The translations under genes were made by a program, and so were the position numbers. From Streptomyces gossypii (GTDB lineage Bacteria; Actinomycetota; Actinomycetes; Streptomycetales; Streptomycetaceae): a stretch of 64,000 nucleotides of DNA. Location: contig NZ_JAJAGO010000006.1 in assembly GCF_025165795.1 (NCBI RefSeq), forward strand, positions 310,001-374,000. Reading direction: 5' to 3'. Under the pieces are notes generated by a model, which did not search any database, was not told the origin of the DNA, and was given only the letters and a program-made list of their open reading frames with translations. Shown piece after piece: positions 8,918-16,168 of this stretch. Within the stretch, counting starts at the first letter, position 1; the number at the start of each line of letters is the position of its first letter.

Positions 8918-9667
8918 TCACCTGCTGGGACGGCGCAGCGGCTGGAGCAGCGCCCGCTCCACCGCCGTCCAACTGGTCGTGGTGACCAGGTACAGCCCGG
9001 CGGCCAGCGGTACGACCGCCGCCGTGATCAGAGTCCCGAACGAGAGCAGCGGCAGCCAGCGGGCCATCGCGGCGGCACCGGGCGCGGCGGGGACGTCCTG
9101 CGTCCGGCCGGTCGAAGCCTGGGCAGCCGAAGCCTGGGCAGCCGAGCGGCGGGCCTGCTGGTACGTCCAGACGGCCACGGCACCGATGACAGCGAACAGC
9201 CCCGCGTACACCAGCCCTTGCGCCCCGAACACACCGCCGTCCCCCAGCGCGTCGGCCCACCGCCCGCCGAGCGGGGTGCCGAAAAGCTGCTGTCCGAGCA
9301 GTTCCCCGTCCGTCGTGAACAGGTGGTACATGACGAAGAACACCGGCAGTTGCAGCAGCATCGGCAGGCAGCCCGCCACCGGCGAGACTCCACGGCCGGT
9401 GTAGAGCTCCGCCGCCGCGCGTCGCATCCGCTCCGGGTCGGAGCCGTGCCGGTGCCGCAGCTTGGCCAGTTGCGGCGCCAGTTCGGCACGCACCCCCTCT
9501 CCGCGGGCGGCGGCACGGGCCAGCGGATGCAGCGCCAGCCGCACCAGCATGGTGCACAGGACGATCGCCACGGCCGTGGCCTGGGCGTGGAACACCGGGT
9601 CGAGCGACTCCGACAGGGACATCACCAGAGAAGCGGCGCCGTCGAAGAAAGAGGAAGAAGAAGACAT
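8918..9667 (-). CDS. YidC/Oxa1-family membrane insertase, second copy type
   Basis: A 249-aa YidC/Alb3/Oxa1-family protein that helps insert or fold membrane proteins. It has the five-helix core: a first helix with the conserved Arg (TMLVRLALHPLAR), the cytoplasmic coiled hairpin (LAPQLAKLRHRHGSDPERMR, ELYTGRGVSPVAGCLPMLLQ), then PVFFVMYHLF and three further helices. It is short and lacks the long basic C-terminal tail and the rnpA/rpmH context of the housekeeping YidC, so it is probably a specialised paralogue. ATG 9667 has GGAGGG upstream. It lies just downstream of the small membrane-protein gene ending at 9751, possibly co-transcribed. Confidence 0.85.
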   Translation of the reverse strand: MSSSSSFFDGAASLVMSLSESLDPVFHAQATAVAIVLCTMLVRLALHPLARAAARGEGVRAELAPQLAKLRHRHGSDPERMRRAAAELYTGRGVSPVAGCLPMLLQLPVFFVMYHLFTTDGELLGQQLFGTPLGGRWADALGDGGVFGAQGLVYAGLFAVIGAVAVWTYQQARRSAAQASAAQASTGRTQDVPAAPGAAAMARWLPLLSFGTLITAAVVPLAAGLYLVTTTSWTAVERALLQPLRRPSR

Positions 9668-9750
9668 GCGGGAGCCCTCCACGAGGTCTCGTCGTGCCGG
9701 CAGGAGAAATGCGGCGTGACGAGCCACGCAGGCTCAGACTGTGCGTGCGC

Positions 9751-10059
9751 CTACGCGGCCGTCCGGATCGGACGGCCCGGAGCCCGGGGCCTGGTGCTGC
9801 CCGCGGCGTCAGGGTCGCGCTGTGGCAGGAAGGCCACCCGGAGGGCGCGGTCGCGCAGGACCGTACGTATTCGGCCCGGCGGGGCGGAGCCGACCGGACG
9901 GGCCAGCGGCAGGAAGCAGACGGCGAAGGTCAGACCGACGGCCGCGGTGGCCGCCAGGGCCAGCCCGCCCGTCAGGCCCGTCTGCCAGAGGAGGAACTCG
10001 GCAAGCAGGAGGAACAGCGCGCACCACTCCGCGCGGCCGGCGAAACCCCGACCCCACAT
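9751..10059 (-). CDS. Small membrane protein next to yidC paralogue (DUF6412-like)
   Basis: A 102-aa protein with two hydrophobic helices (about residues 12-25 and 27-48) and a Pro/Arg-rich hydrophilic tail. ATG 10059 is the first start before the hydrophobic part. The longer in-frame reading upstream is Arg/Gly-rich and not protein-like. From memory, small proteins of this type (DUF6412) sit next to a second yidC in Streptomyces, and here the yidC paralogue begins 83 nt downstream. A partner or substrate relationship with that insertase is inference from position only. Confidence 0.6.
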   Translation of the reverse strand: MWGRGFAGRAEWCALFLLLAEFLLWQTGLTGGLALAATAAVGLTFAVCFLPLARPVGSAPPGRIRTVLRDRALRVAFLPQRDPDAAGSTRPRAPGRPIRTAA

Positions 10060-10249
10060 GTCGCTGCCCTCCCCTCGGCATCGGCACCAGCCGTGCGGAC
10101 CACACTCCGTGCGGACCACACCGGTCACCGGACCTCTGCGCACCTGCCCGCTACAGCCGTCAACGCGCGAGCGGTGCGGGCGGTTCCCGCTCCCGCCACC
10201 GCCACCCAAGTGGCCAAGCCACCGGACAACACCCGGCCGCCGCGCGGCA

Positions 10250-11581
10250 CTACGCCCCCAGCAGATGCGAGACCGCGTAGATCACCAGGCCCGCCAGCGC
10301 GCCGACCACCGTGCCGTTGAGGCGGATGAACTGGAGGTCGCGGCCGATGTGGGCCTCGATCTTCCGGGAAGTGTGCTCCGCGTCCCAGCCCGCCACCGTA
10401 TCCGTGATCAACGAGGTGATCTCCCTCCGGTAGGTGGTCACGACATAGACCGCCGCACCCTCGATCCACCCGTCGACCTTGCCCTGCAGCCGCCCGTCCA
10501 CGGACATCCGGGCGCCCAGCGACAGCAGCGACGCACGGGCGCGCACCCGCAGCTCGCTCCGCTCGTCCTCCGCCGCAGCGACGATCATGCCGCGTACGGA
10601 CGACCAGGCGGAGGCGATGAGCTCCTGGACCTCGCCGCGCCCCAGCACATCCCGCTTGAGCCGCTCCACCCGCTCCCTGGTCTCCGGGTCCGTCCGCAGA
10701 TCCTGGGCGAAGTCCGTGAGGAAGCGGTCCACGGCGCCGCGCGCCGGGTGCTCGGGCATGTCGCGCATCTCGGTGACGAAGCGCAGCAGTTCCCGGTAGA
10801 CGCGCTCGCCGATCTTGCGGTCGACGAAACGGGGCGTCCAGCCGGGCGCACCACCGCTCACCGCGTCCATCACCGAATCGCCGTGCTCGTCCAGCCAGTC
10901 GCAGGCCCGCGTGCAGACCAGGTCCACGACTCTCCGGTGCCCGCCGTCCGCGACGATCTTCTCCAGCATCGTGCCCAGCCCGGGCGCGATCTCCTGCGCC
11001 TCGGCCCGGCGGGTGATCGCCTCGCCCACCACGGCCTGCACATCGGAGTCACGGAGCACCGTGAGCGCGCCCCGCAGGGCGGTCGCGAGCTCCTCGGTGA
11101 CCCGGTCCGCGTGCTCGGGCTCGGCGAGCCAGGTACCCAGCCTGGCGCCGATGCCCAGACTGCGCAGCCGCCCCCGTACGACCTCCCCCGCGAGGAAGTT
11201 GTCTCCGACGAACTCGCCGAGGCTCTGACCCAGCTGGTCCTTCTTCGTCGGAATGATCGCCGTGTGCGGGATCGGCAGGCCCATCGGCCGCCGGAACAGC
11301 GCTGTGACGGCGAACCAGTCGGCGAGCGCGCCGACCATGCCCGCCTCGGCCGCCGCCGCGACGTAGCCCGCCCAGCCTCCGGCACCCGAGTTCTTGGCCC
11401 ACGTGGCGAGGACGAAGATCAGCGCCATCACCCCGAGGGCTCCGGTCGCGATCGCCTTCATCGCGCGTACGCCGCGCTGCTTCTCCTCGTCGGCCGCCGT
11501 GAACACGCCAGGACCGCTTGTGAGTGCGCTCACATGAACGCTGTCATCGGCAGCGACTTCACCCGTTTTTGACCGTTCCAT
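10250..11581 (-). CDS. DUF445-family membrane protein
   Basis: A 443-aa DUF445 (YjiN/YheB-like) protein. An N-terminal hydrophobic helix (ATGALGVMALIFVLATWAK) is followed by the family's hallmark AAAEAGMVGALADWFAVTALFR and IPHTAIIPTKKDQLGQSLG, a long mainly helical region, and a C-terminal membrane helix (LNGTVVGALAGLVIYAVSHL). The large middle part is probably cytoplasmic or membrane-associated. Function is unknown in the family. ATG 11581 is chosen because GGTGGAG lies just upstream. A GTG-rich longer start at 11614 is possible. Confidence 0.82.
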   Translation of the reverse strand: MERSKTGEVAADDSVHVSALTSGPGVFTAADEEKQRGVRAMKAIATGALGVMALIFVLATWAKNSGAGGWAGYVAAAAEAGMVGALADWFAVTALFRRPMGLPIPHTAIIPTKKDQLGQSLGEFVGDNFLAGEVVRGRLRSLGIGARLGTWLAEPEHADRVTEELATALRGALTVLRDSDVQAVVGEAITRRAEAQEIAPGLGTMLEKIVADGGHRRVVDLVCTRACDWLDEHGDSVMDAVSGGAPGWTPRFVDRKIGERVYRELLRFVTEMRDMPEHPARGAVDRFLTDFAQDLRTDPETRERVERLKRDVLGRGEVQELIASAWSSVRGMIVAAAEDERSELRVRARASLLSLGARMSVDGRLQGKVDGWIEGAAVYVVTTYRREITSLITDTVAGWDAEHTSRKIEAHIGRDLQFIRLNGTVVGALAGLVIYAVSHLLGA

Positions 11582-11754
11582 CCACTCCACCTGTCCAGCC
11601 CCCGGTTCCCCCATTGTCCCAATCCGCGCAACGGGAGGAACGATCTAGGGGTTCCTCGCGTCTCTGCGTGCGGGGCGCTGCTCCAACCGTGGGATCATGA
11701 CACTGCCGACCGCCCGGAGCCCGGGCTCCGTCCGCCCGAGGGGATTCACCGAGC

Positions 11755-13062
11755 ATGACCAGAAACATGGGTTATGCCCTGCTGGCCGGACTGGCGGCCG
11801 TGGTGGTGCTGATCTCGACAGCGATATTCATCGGTGTCGGAGGTTCGAAGGATGACATCAACGCCGCCCCGTCTCCGCGCGACCCGGCCGATCCGGCCTC
11901 CGCCGGCACCTGGGTCGGCACTTGGTCCGCCGCCGCGGCGGCAGCGGAGCCGGACACCCACGAGGGCATCAGCGACACGTCCATACGCAACGTGGCGCAC
12001 AGCTCCGTCGGCGGCAGCCGGGCCCGCATCCACCTCTCCAACCTCTACGGCAACAGCCCGCTGACGATCACTCACGCGAGCCTGGCGCTGGCCGCCGCGC
12101 CCAGCAACCCGACCGCGGCCTCGGGCAGCATGCGGCTGCTGACCTTCGGCGAGAAGCGCTCGGTGACGATCCCTCCGGGTGGCCGGGTCACCAGCGACGC
12201 GGTCCGGCTCAACGTCCCCGCCGCGGCCGACCTGCTGATCACCACGTACTCCCCCAGGACCTCCGGCCCGGTGACGTACCACCCGTACGCGCGCCAGACC
12301 AGCTACCTCGCACAGGGCGACCAGGCAGAGCAGACCGCGGGCACCGCCTTCACCAAGCAGATCCCCTACTGGCGCTACCTCACCGGCATCGACGTGTGGA
12401 GCACCGAGGCCGAGGGCTCCGTCGTGGTGATCGGCGACTCGCTCACCGACGGCATCACCTCCAGTCCCGGCGCCAACCGCCGCTGGACGGACTTCCTCTC
12501 CCAACGGCTGCGCACCGAACGCCAGGCACCGCGCTACAGCGTGCTCAACAGCGGCATCAGCGGCAACCGGATACTGATCGACGGCAACAAGTACTACCCC
12601 AACAACGGCCCGAGCGGCCTGCTGCGGATGGAACGGGACGTCCTCTCCCGTACGGGTGCCAAAGCCGTGATCATTCAGATGGGCCTCAACGACATACTCA
12701 AGGGGCCCCGCCAGAGCGACCCCGACAAGATCGTCGAAGGTCTGCGGCAGATGACGGAGCAGGCGCACGAGCGGGGCCTCCAGGTGCTCGGCGGCACCCT
12801 CACCCCCTTCGGCGGGCACCGTGGCTACGAGCCGCGGCTGGACGCCATCCGGCAGGCGGTCAACCAGCAGATACGCGCGGGCGGAGTCTTCGACGCGGTC
12901 GTCGACTTCGACGCGGCGCTGCGCGACCCCGCCCACCCGGAGCGGCTGCGCAAGGCCTACGACTCCGGCGACCACCTGCACCCGAGCGACAACGGCTACC
13001 GCGCCATGGCCCAGGCCGTCGACGTGGCACAGCTGCGGGACTCCACCCCGGCGAAGCTCTGA
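11755..13062 (+). CDS. Secreted or anchored SGNH/GDSL hydrolase
   Basis: A 435-aa protein with an N-terminal signal or anchor helix (residues 6-28), then an all-beta accessory region and a C-terminal SGNH hydrolase domain. The catalytic blocks are visible: GDSLTDG (block I, Ser nucleophile, about residue 226), NSGISGNRIL (block II, Gly), QMGLNDIL (block III, Asn), and SGDHLHPSDNGY (block V, Asp and His). Family members are lipases, carbohydrate acetylesterases or peptidoglycan esterases, and the substrate is not evident. The gene is divergent from the DUF445 gene with 173 bp between them. Its 3' end is followed at once by a palindromic element. Confidence 0.87.
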   Translation: MTRNMGYALLAGLAAVVVLISTAIFIGVGGSKDDINAAPSPRDPADPASAGTWVGTWSAAAAAAEPDTHEGISDTSIRNVAHSSVGGSRARIHLSNLYGNSPLTITHASLALAAAPSNPTAASGSMRLLTFGEKRSVTIPPGGRVTSDAVRLNVPAAADLLITTYSPRTSGPVTYHPYARQTSYLAQGDQAEQTAGTAFTKQIPYWRYLTGIDVWSTEAEGSVVVIGDSLTDGITSSPGANRRWTDFLSQRLRTERQAPRYSVLNSGISGNRILIDGNKYYPNNGPSGLLRMERDVLSRTGAKAVIIQMGLNDILKGPRQSDPDKIVEGLRQMTEQAHERGLQVLGGTLTPFGGHRGYEPRLDAIRQAVNQQIRAGGVFDAVVDFDAALRDPAHPERLRKAYDSGDHLHPSDNGYRAMAQAVDVAQLRDSTPAKL

Positions 13063-13067
13063 CACAG

Positions 13068-13235
13068 CTAGTGCTGTGGCCGGGAAGGTTCACCGGCTCG
13101 CGACGCCCGGCACGGCCCCTCGCCGCGTTGTCGGAGTCGCCCGAGTAGCCCACTACGAGGGCGATCCTCCGCCTTGCGAGGAACCGCACCGGACGCCGCG
13201 CACTTCCCGGTAAACCTTCCCGGCCACAGCACTAG
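13068..13235. repeat. Palindromic MITE-like element, copy 1
   Basis: A 168-bp element bounded by perfect 23-bp inverted repeats: 13068-13090, starting CTAGTGCTGTGGCCGG, and 13213-13235, ending CCGGCCACAGCACTAG. Its interior is clearly related to the elements at 41733-41885 and 60058-60222. For example, CTCCGCCTTGCGAGGAACCG here corresponds to CTCCACCTTGCGAAGCACCG in the 60-kb copy. The right arm supplies the stop codon of the ABC ATPase gene on the minus strand. It carries no ORF and could act as a mobile non-autonomous element or as a terminator between the two convergent genes. Confidence 0.75.
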
Positions 13236-14242
13236 CGACCGGCATACATCCTCGCGATGACCGCCTCGATGTCCGGCTCCCGCAGCGAGAGGTCCACCAG
13301 CGGATAGTCGGCCGCTATCCGCGACACGATCGGCGCGGCACTCGCCGAGGCGGCGAAGGCGAGCCACTGGCGCGGCCCCTCGGTACGTACGGTCCGGGCA
13401 CCCGGCACGCCCTCGATCGGCGGCAGTTCCCGCTCCAGATCCACCACCAGGGTGCGCTCACTCTCGCCCACCTCGTGCAGCCCCGCCAGCGAGCCGTCGT
13501 ACATCAGCCGCCCGTGGTCGATGACCACCACGCGTTCGCACAGCTGCTCGATATCGGTCAGGTCGTGAGTCGTCAGCACCACGGTGGTGCTCCGCTCCTC
13601 GTTCAGCACGCGCAGGAACTCCCGCACCTGGGCCTTGCTGATGACATCGAGCCCGATCGTCGGCTCGTCCAGATACAGCACCTCCGGATCGTGCAGCAGC
13701 GCGGCAGCGATGTCGCCGCGCATCCGCTGCCCCAGCGACAGCTGCCGTACGGGCACCTCCAGGAGCGCCCCCAGATCCAGCAGTTCGACACACCGCTCGA
13801 GATTCGCCCGGTAGCGCGCCTCCGGAATCCGGTAGATCCGCCGCACCAGCGCATACGAGTCGCGCAGCGGCAGATCCCACCACAGGGTCGTGCGCTGCCC
13901 GAACACGACTCCGATCCGGCGCGCGAGCTTGGTCCGGTCCCTGGACGGCTCGATACCGGCCACCCGCAGCCGGCCGCCGCTGGGCGTCAGGATCCCCGTC
14001 AGCATCTTGATGGTCGTCGACTTCCCCGCGCCGTTCGGCCCGATGAAACCGGCGATCTGGCCGCGTGGCACCGTGAAGCTGATGCCGTCCACAGCCCGCA
14101 CCTCGCGGCGCTCACGGCGCAGCGGCCCGGTGCGGCGGCGCACCCGGAAGACCTTCTCCAGGCCCTCGACCTCGATGCAGTCGCCGCTTCGCTCCCGCTT
14201 GGCCATGCGGCCCACACCGTCCACACCGTCCATGCCGTCCAT
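13232..14242 (-). CDS. ABC-2 exporter ATP-binding protein
   Basis: A 336-aa ABC transporter ATPase. Walker A is FIGPNGAGKSTTIKML, the signature is LSLGQRMRGDIAAALL, Walker B is VLYLDEPTIGLD, and the H-loop is TTHDLTDIEQLCERV. The C-terminal 60-80 residues form a family-specific extension. It is of the COG4586 type that pairs with two ABC-2 permeases. ATG 14242 has GAGGAGG 7 nt upstream, and a Met-Asp-Gly repeat opens the protein. It is the last gene of a three-gene minus-strand operon (permease, permease, ATPase). The substrate is unknown. Such systems are often annotated as drug or viologen exporters without evidence. Confidence 0.92.
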   Translation of the reverse strand: MDGMDGVDGVGRMAKRERSGDCIEVEGLEKVFRVRRRTGPLRRERREVRAVDGISFTVPRGQIAGFIGPNGAGKSTTIKMLTGILTPSGGRLRVAGIEPSRDRTKLARRIGVVFGQRTTLWWDLPLRDSYALVRRIYRIPEARYRANLERCVELLDLGALLEVPVRQLSLGQRMRGDIAAALLHDPEVLYLDEPTIGLDVISKAQVREFLRVLNEERSTTVVLTTHDLTDIEQLCERVVVIDHGRLMYDGSLAGLHEVGESERTLVVDLERELPPIEGVPGARTVRTEGPRQWLAFAASASAAPIVSRIAADYPLVDLSLREPDIEAVIARMYAGR

Positions 14243-14253
14243 GCCGCGCCTCC

Positions 14254-15069
14254 TCAACTCCCCGTGCTCTGATAGCCGCGCAGTCCGGCACGCCAGGCCA
14301 GCCCCGCCACCGCACAGCAGGCCACGGCCACCGCGGGGGACGCGAAGTCCACCCAGCCGGGCAGCCCCAGCGGATCGTCCCGGCCCAGCACACGGAGCGC
14401 GGGCAGCCAGTTGACGAACGCCAGCGGCACCACGAACGTCACCCCGCGCAGCAGGTCCTCGGCGAAGATCGTCGGCGGATACTGCAGCAGCGTCGTCCCC
14501 CCGTAGGTGAAGGCACTCTGCACCTCCGCCGCGTCCTGCGCCCAGAACTGGAAGGCGCCGCCCAGCACGTACACGGCGGCGAAGATCGCCGCGCCGCTCA
14601 GCAGCATCACGGGCACCAGCAGCACATTCACCGGTGTCCAGTCGATGTCCAGCCCGGACAGCGCCCAGCCCAGCAGCAGCAGGCCCTGGAGCATCCGTCC
14701 GATCCGGCGCAGCGCGAAACGGTCCGCGGCGGCCTGCACCAGCACCGGCACCGGGCGCACCAGCAGCGTGTCCACCGTGCCGTCGCGCACCCGGCTGCCG
14801 ATGCTGCTCAGCGAACCCAGCAGCAGATCGGCGAGCCCGAAGGCCGTGCAGGAGGTGCCGTAGAGAAAGGCCACCTCCGCCAGGGAGAACCCGCCCAGCT
14901 CGTCGACGTGCATGAACATGATCGCGATCGCGGCGAAGTCGAGGAGGGTCGTGACCAGATTCCCGACCGCCATCATCAGGAAGGACGTGCGGTAGGTCAG
15001 CGTCGCCCTTACCCACATCCCGACGATCAGGCAGTACGCCCGCGTCCCCCACCAGATCCGCTCAACCAC
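14254..15069 (-). CDS. ABC-2 family permease (COG3694-like)
   Basis: A 271-aa membrane protein with about six hydrophobic segments. It begins MVERIWWGTRAYCLIVGMWV and includes RTSFLMMAVGNLVTTLLDF and RDGTVDTLLVRPVPVLVQ, the conserved block of the paired ABC-2 permeases in which a cytoplasmic loop contacts the ATPase. The GTG start at 15069 overlaps the stop of the upstream permease by 8 nt, so translation is probably coupled. The ATPase start lies 11 nt beyond its stop. It forms a heterodimeric channel with the neighbouring permease. Confidence 0.87.
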   Translation of the reverse strand: MVERIWWGTRAYCLIVGMWVRATLTYRTSFLMMAVGNLVTTLLDFAAIAIMFMHVDELGGFSLAEVAFLYGTSCTAFGLADLLLGSLSSIGSRVRDGTVDTLLVRPVPVLVQAAADRFALRRIGRMLQGLLLLGWALSGLDIDWTPVNVLLVPVMLLSGAAIFAAVYVLGGAFQFWAQDAAEVQSAFTYGGTTLLQYPPTIFAEDLLRGVTFVVPLAFVNWLPALRVLGRDDPLGLPGWVDFASPAVAVACCAVAGLAWRAGLRGYQSTGS

Positions 15070-15874
15070 CCTGCACCACCACCTTCCTGGTGGCCACGGA
15101 CTGCAGGGCGCGCCCCGCCGCCAGCAGCACCAGCGCCCACCCCGCCTGGAAACCGAGCGCGCGGGCCAGGCTGCCCGCCCCCGCGCGCTCCTCCAGCAGC
15201 ACATCGGCGGGCACCTGGAGCATCGCCGCCCACGGCAGCTGGCGTACCACCTCGCCGAAGGTGCCCGGGAAGACGGTGAGCGGCAGCAGCATCCCGGAGA
15301 AGAAGATGCTGAGCAGGACGCCCACGGTGCTGAGCCCGGCCGCGTCCATCAGCCAGAAGGTGGTCAGGGCCAGCAGATAGCGCAGCGCGTAGCCGACGAC
15401 CACCGCGAGCAGGACGGAGACGGCGAACACCGCCCAGGTCAGCGGTGCTGTGGGCAGCGCCAGCTGGAACGCGAACGCACCCACCAGCATCGGCACGATC
15501 CCGCGTCCCAGCAGTTGGAACGCCGCCCGGCCCAGGTCGGCGGCCAGCCACCACGCCTGCAGGTCGACGGGCCGGTAGAGGTCCACGGCCACGTCACCCG
15601 TCCGGATGCGGGCCTCCAGCTCCTCCTGCGCACCGCCGCCCATCAGCGCCGTCGCGGCGAGCAGCGCCTGCCCCAGCCAGACGAAGGTCAGCGCCTGTGC
15701 CTGGTCGTACCCGCCCAGCTCCGGACGCTGCGACCAGAGCGCGATATAGGTGTAGGCGACGATGAAGCCGAAGACCGTGTTGGTGAAGACTCCGGCCGCC
15801 GTCGCGAGCCGGTAGGTGGAGTACCGGCGGAAGCTGCTGCCCAGGACGGCGAAATAGAGCGGAAGATGGCGCAT
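15062..15874 (-). CDS. ABC-2 family permease (COG4587-like)
   Basis: A 270-aa protein with about six membrane segments. It starts MRHLPLYFAVLGSSFRRYST and carries the signature loop IRTGDVAVDLYRPVDLQAWW, the typical coupling region of this ABC-2 permease subfamily. It is the first gene of the three-gene operon running leftwards to the ATPase ending at 13232. The upstream region to the penicillin-binding protein gene is about 290 bp and divergent. I saw no obvious operator there. Confidence 0.87.
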   Translation of the reverse strand: MRHLPLYFAVLGSSFRRYSTYRLATAAGVFTNTVFGFIVAYTYIALWSQRPELGGYDQAQALTFVWLGQALLAATALMGGGAQEELEARIRTGDVAVDLYRPVDLQAWWLAADLGRAAFQLLGRGIVPMLVGAFAFQLALPTAPLTWAVFAVSVLLAVVVGYALRYLLALTTFWLMDAAGLSTVGVLLSIFFSGMLLPLTVFPGTFGEVVRQLPWAAMLQVPADVLLEERAGAGSLARALGFQAGWALVLLAAGRALQSVATRKVVVQGG

Positions 15875-16168
15875 CCTTTTGGGCCGCTCCTCCGTCTACC
15901 CAGTAGTACTTCCGTACGGCAGCAGGAAACGGCCGAAGCACGCGAGCCTAACCGACCTGACCGGCACGCAGCGATCGGATTTCCCGCACGCCGAACTCAC
16001 TCGACCGGGTGAGGGGACACGCACGGAGGCAGCCACCGTTGTCACAGGTGTGGCCGTCGACGGTGTGGCCGTTCACGGGCGGACGGGGTACGGCATGGAT
16101 GATGCGAGAGTGACTTATGGGGCGTACGACACGAATCGCCCGACTCTGGACGAGGAGTGCCTGCAGCG

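Noticed and set aside
8828..11572. A 914-codon plus-strand open frame
   Set aside because: It is an antisense shadow of the YidC, DUF6412 and DUF445 genes on the minus strand. The translation is Arg/Pro/Gln low-complexity with no domain.
13232..15052. A single 606-aa reading covering permease and ATPase
   Set aside because: The permease is in another frame (14254-15069). The ATPase has its own ATG at 14242 with a good ribosome-binding site, so the longer reading is not a fusion protein.
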